The position numbers and the translations under genes were made by a program. From positions 1-17,342 of the forward strand of contig JAANXI010000075.1 in the NCBI GenBank assembly GCA_018263365.1: 17,342 bases of DNA, written 5' to 3'. Origin of the DNA: Fidelibacterota bacterium. GTDB taxonomy: Bacteria; Fidelibacterota; JAANXI01. Positions 15,954-17,342 of this stretch are shown here, piece after piece. Numbering within the stretch: position 1 is the stretch's first letter; each line of letters starts with the position of its first letter. The notes under the pieces are model-generated. The model was not told where the DNA came from and did no database searches. It worked only from the letters and a program-made list of their open reading frames with translations.

Positions 15954-16937
15954 GTGCGGTTCTCCCTGTTTTACATTTTGCTGATGGCCAAGTCCACTAT
16001 TCTGGTCGGCGGTCAGGCTGTCATTGAGGGCGTGATGATGCGCGTCCCCGGCGGCTATGCCACGGCGGTGCGCCGCAAAGACGGTTCGATGACGATTGCC
16101 AATCACGACTACGAGCCGCTGACGCAGCGTTATCGCTGGGCCAAGTGGCCGATTGTGCGTGGGGTGATCGCGCTGTTCGAGTCCATGAAAATCGGCATGG
16201 GCACGCTGCAGTGGTCGGCAGATATTGCGATGCGGGACGAGGAAGAAAACCCTGATGATTATAAAGAGAGCAAACTGGCGACATTCCTGACGACTGCGTT
16301 TGCTCTGTTGCTAGGCATCGGACTATTCCTGGTGGCGCCGCTCTGGATTACAACGAAAATCCTTAATATTGAGCAGGACATGTTGGCATTTAATCTGGTT
16401 GCCGGCGGCTTTCGTATTGCTTTTTTCCTGATTTACCTCATTATTATTTCCCGTATGGAAGATGTGAGGCGCCTGTTTGAGTATCATGGCGCGGAGCACA
16501 AAGTGGTGTTCAATTTCGAATCCGGGCTGGATTTATCCTGGGAGAACACCAAGAAGTTCACCACATTTCATCCGAGATGCGGTACGAGTTTTTTGTTCAT
16601 CGTGTTGATCTTAGCCATCCTGTTATACGCCCTCCTGGATACTGGCCTGATGGCCGCGCTTGGTACTATCACGTTGCCGATCCGCGTGGTCGGGCATCTT
16701 GCGTTTCTACCGCTGGTTGCCGGGATCTCGTATGAGTTCATTAAACTCACCAGTGCCAATATGGATAAAGCATTCTACCGTGGACTAGCCAAACCGGGAT
16801 TATGGCTCCAACGGATTACCACGAGTGAACCGGATGAAAGCCAGGTTGAAGTGGCCATCACCGCTTTGAAAAACGCCTTCGGAGAACAGTTCGACGAATT
16901 CGCCGGCAAAGAATATGTGGCGGAGGCGGTAGCATGA
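15954..16937 (+). CDS. DUF1385 family membrane protein (YqhQ-like)
   Basis: This conserved membrane protein has no established function. The N-terminal cytoplasmic part holds GGQAVIEGVMMRVPGGYA, the family's entry motif. Four hydrophobic segments follow, around TFLTTAFALLLGIGLFLVAP, NLVAGGFRIAFFLIYLIIIS, LFIVLILAILLYALL and VVGHLAFLPLVAGISYEF. The signature EYHGAEHKVVFNFE and HPRCGTSFL lies between segments two and three. The GTG at 15954 has GAGGAG at 15944-15949 and gives 327 residues. The ATG at 15984 (MAKSTILVGGQ) gives 317 and closer family length but no ribosome binding site. prfA overlaps its stop as ATGA. The rpmE-DUF1385-prfA order recurs in many bacteria, suggesting a link to translation or simple hitchhiking. 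Confidence 0.87.
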   Translation: MRFSLFYILLMAKSTILVGGQAVIEGVMMRVPGGYATAVRRKDGSMTIANHDYEPLTQRYRWAKWPIVRGVIALFESMKIGMGTLQWSADIAMRDEEENPDDYKESKLATFLTTAFALLLGIGLFLVAPLWITTKILNIEQDMLAFNLVAGGFRIAFFLIYLIIISRMEDVRRLFEYHGAEHKVVFNFESGLDLSWENTKKFTTFHPRCGTSFLFIVLILAILLYALLDTGLMAALGTITLPIRVVGHLAFLPLVAGISYEFIKLTSANMDKAFYRGLAKPGLWLQRITTSEPDESQVEVAITALKNAFGEQFDEFAGKEYVAEAVA

Positions 16938-17342
16938 GCGATAACAATTTCGCCGAACTCCTGGAAAAACTGGACAAGGTAGAGGCCCGGTACAACGAGA
17001 TCACGCAGAAACTTGCCGATCCGAACATCATCGCCAATAACAAGAAATTTCGGGAGCTATCCAAAGAGCATAACGAACTGACGGAAATCGTCGAGGCGTA
17101 CAAGCCGCTCAAGGAGGTTACTCAGCAGATCAAAGAGGACGAGGAAATTCTGGAGAGCGACGATGAGGAGCTGAAGGCACTCGTCAACGATGAACTTGAC
17201 GAGTTAAAAGAGCAACGGGAAAAGATGGCGCAGAATCTCCGGACGATGTTGGTGCCCAAAGATCCCAATGATGAGAAGAACACTATTGTCGAGATCCGGG
17301 CCGGCACCGGCGGCGACGAAGCCGCGCTGTTCGCCTCGGATT
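16934..17342 (+). CDS. prfA: Peptide chain release factor 1, N-terminal part (cut by window edge)
   Basis: RF1 reads UAA and UAG stop codons and releases the finished peptide. Only the first 136 codons are in the window. The helical N-terminal domain is visible (LLEKLDKVEARYNEITQKLA, then a long charged helix to about residue 100). The start of the central domain carries the PCRF motif EIRAGTGGDEAALFAS. The stop-reading PxT motif and the GGQ loop lie beyond the right edge. It is called RF1 rather than RF2 from the N-terminus and from its place after DUF1385. ATG at 16934 overlaps the upstream stop as ATGA, with GGAGG at 16922-16926. Confidence 0.92.
   Translation, partial: MSDNNFAELLEKLDKVEARYNEITQKLADPNIIANNKKFRELSKEHNELTEIVEAYKPLKEVTQQIKEDEEILESDDEELKALVNDELDELKEQREKMAQNLRTMLVPKDPNDEKNTIVEIRAGTGGDEAALFASD

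Noticed and set aside
1..17342. CRISPR arrays, tRNA/rRNA genes, insertion sequences, toxin-antitoxin or defence genes
   Set aside because: I saw no regularly spaced repeats, cloverleaf-like segments, transposase motifs or defence domains. The window is almost filled by core genes.

Overview
The window is a dense stretch of bacterial chromosome of roughly balanced base composition. It holds mostly housekeeping, cell-envelope and translation genes. I see no RNA genes, insertion sequences, CRISPR arrays or phage genes. Several features point to a Gram-negative bacterium of the Fibrobacterota-Chlorobiota-Bacteroidota (FCB) side, such as a Marinimicrobia-, Calditrichota-, KSB1- or Ignavibacteria-like lineage. 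These are a helix-hairpin-helix/beta-barrel protein of the kind common in that group, a PorV/PorQ-like small barrel, and outer-membrane proteins ending in an aromatic residue. The lineage is an inference; I cannot place the genus.

Layout. Bases 1-185 are non-coding with short tandem repeats. A FemAB-like transferase runs leftward (186-1154). Divergent from it, a near-consensus sigma70 promoter drives eno (enolase) and the adjacent FtsB/DivIC-type division gene. Next come a large unidentified outer-membrane barrel (3061-4899) and then a tightly packed seven-gene run: motA, motB, a PorV/PorQ-like barrel, a helix-hairpin-helix barrel protein, an N-acetylmuramoyl-L-alanine amidase, murI and folC (5062-12923). 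Gaps inside this run are 19 nt or less, or the genes overlap. Rho follows with its own leader, then aspB, rpmE, a DUF1385 membrane protein and the start of prfA, which runs off the right edge.

How the genes fit together. The middle run links an ion-driven MotAB motor to two outer-membrane barrels, a peptidoglycan amidase and the enzyme that makes D-glutamate for peptidoglycan. No flagellar gene is in view. The right-hand part is a transcription/translation cluster (rho, L31, RF1) of a kind widely seen in bacteria.

Most interesting points. (1) The MotAB stator pair is embedded in an outer-membrane/peptidoglycan operon. (2) MotA has an apparently lengthened loop between its last two membrane helices. 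(3) The 612-residue barrel matches no family I recognise. (4) Two of the barrel genes overlap by 74 nt, and the second gene's signal peptide is encoded in the overlap. (5) The rho leader is C-rich and G-poor and could serve for autoregulation.
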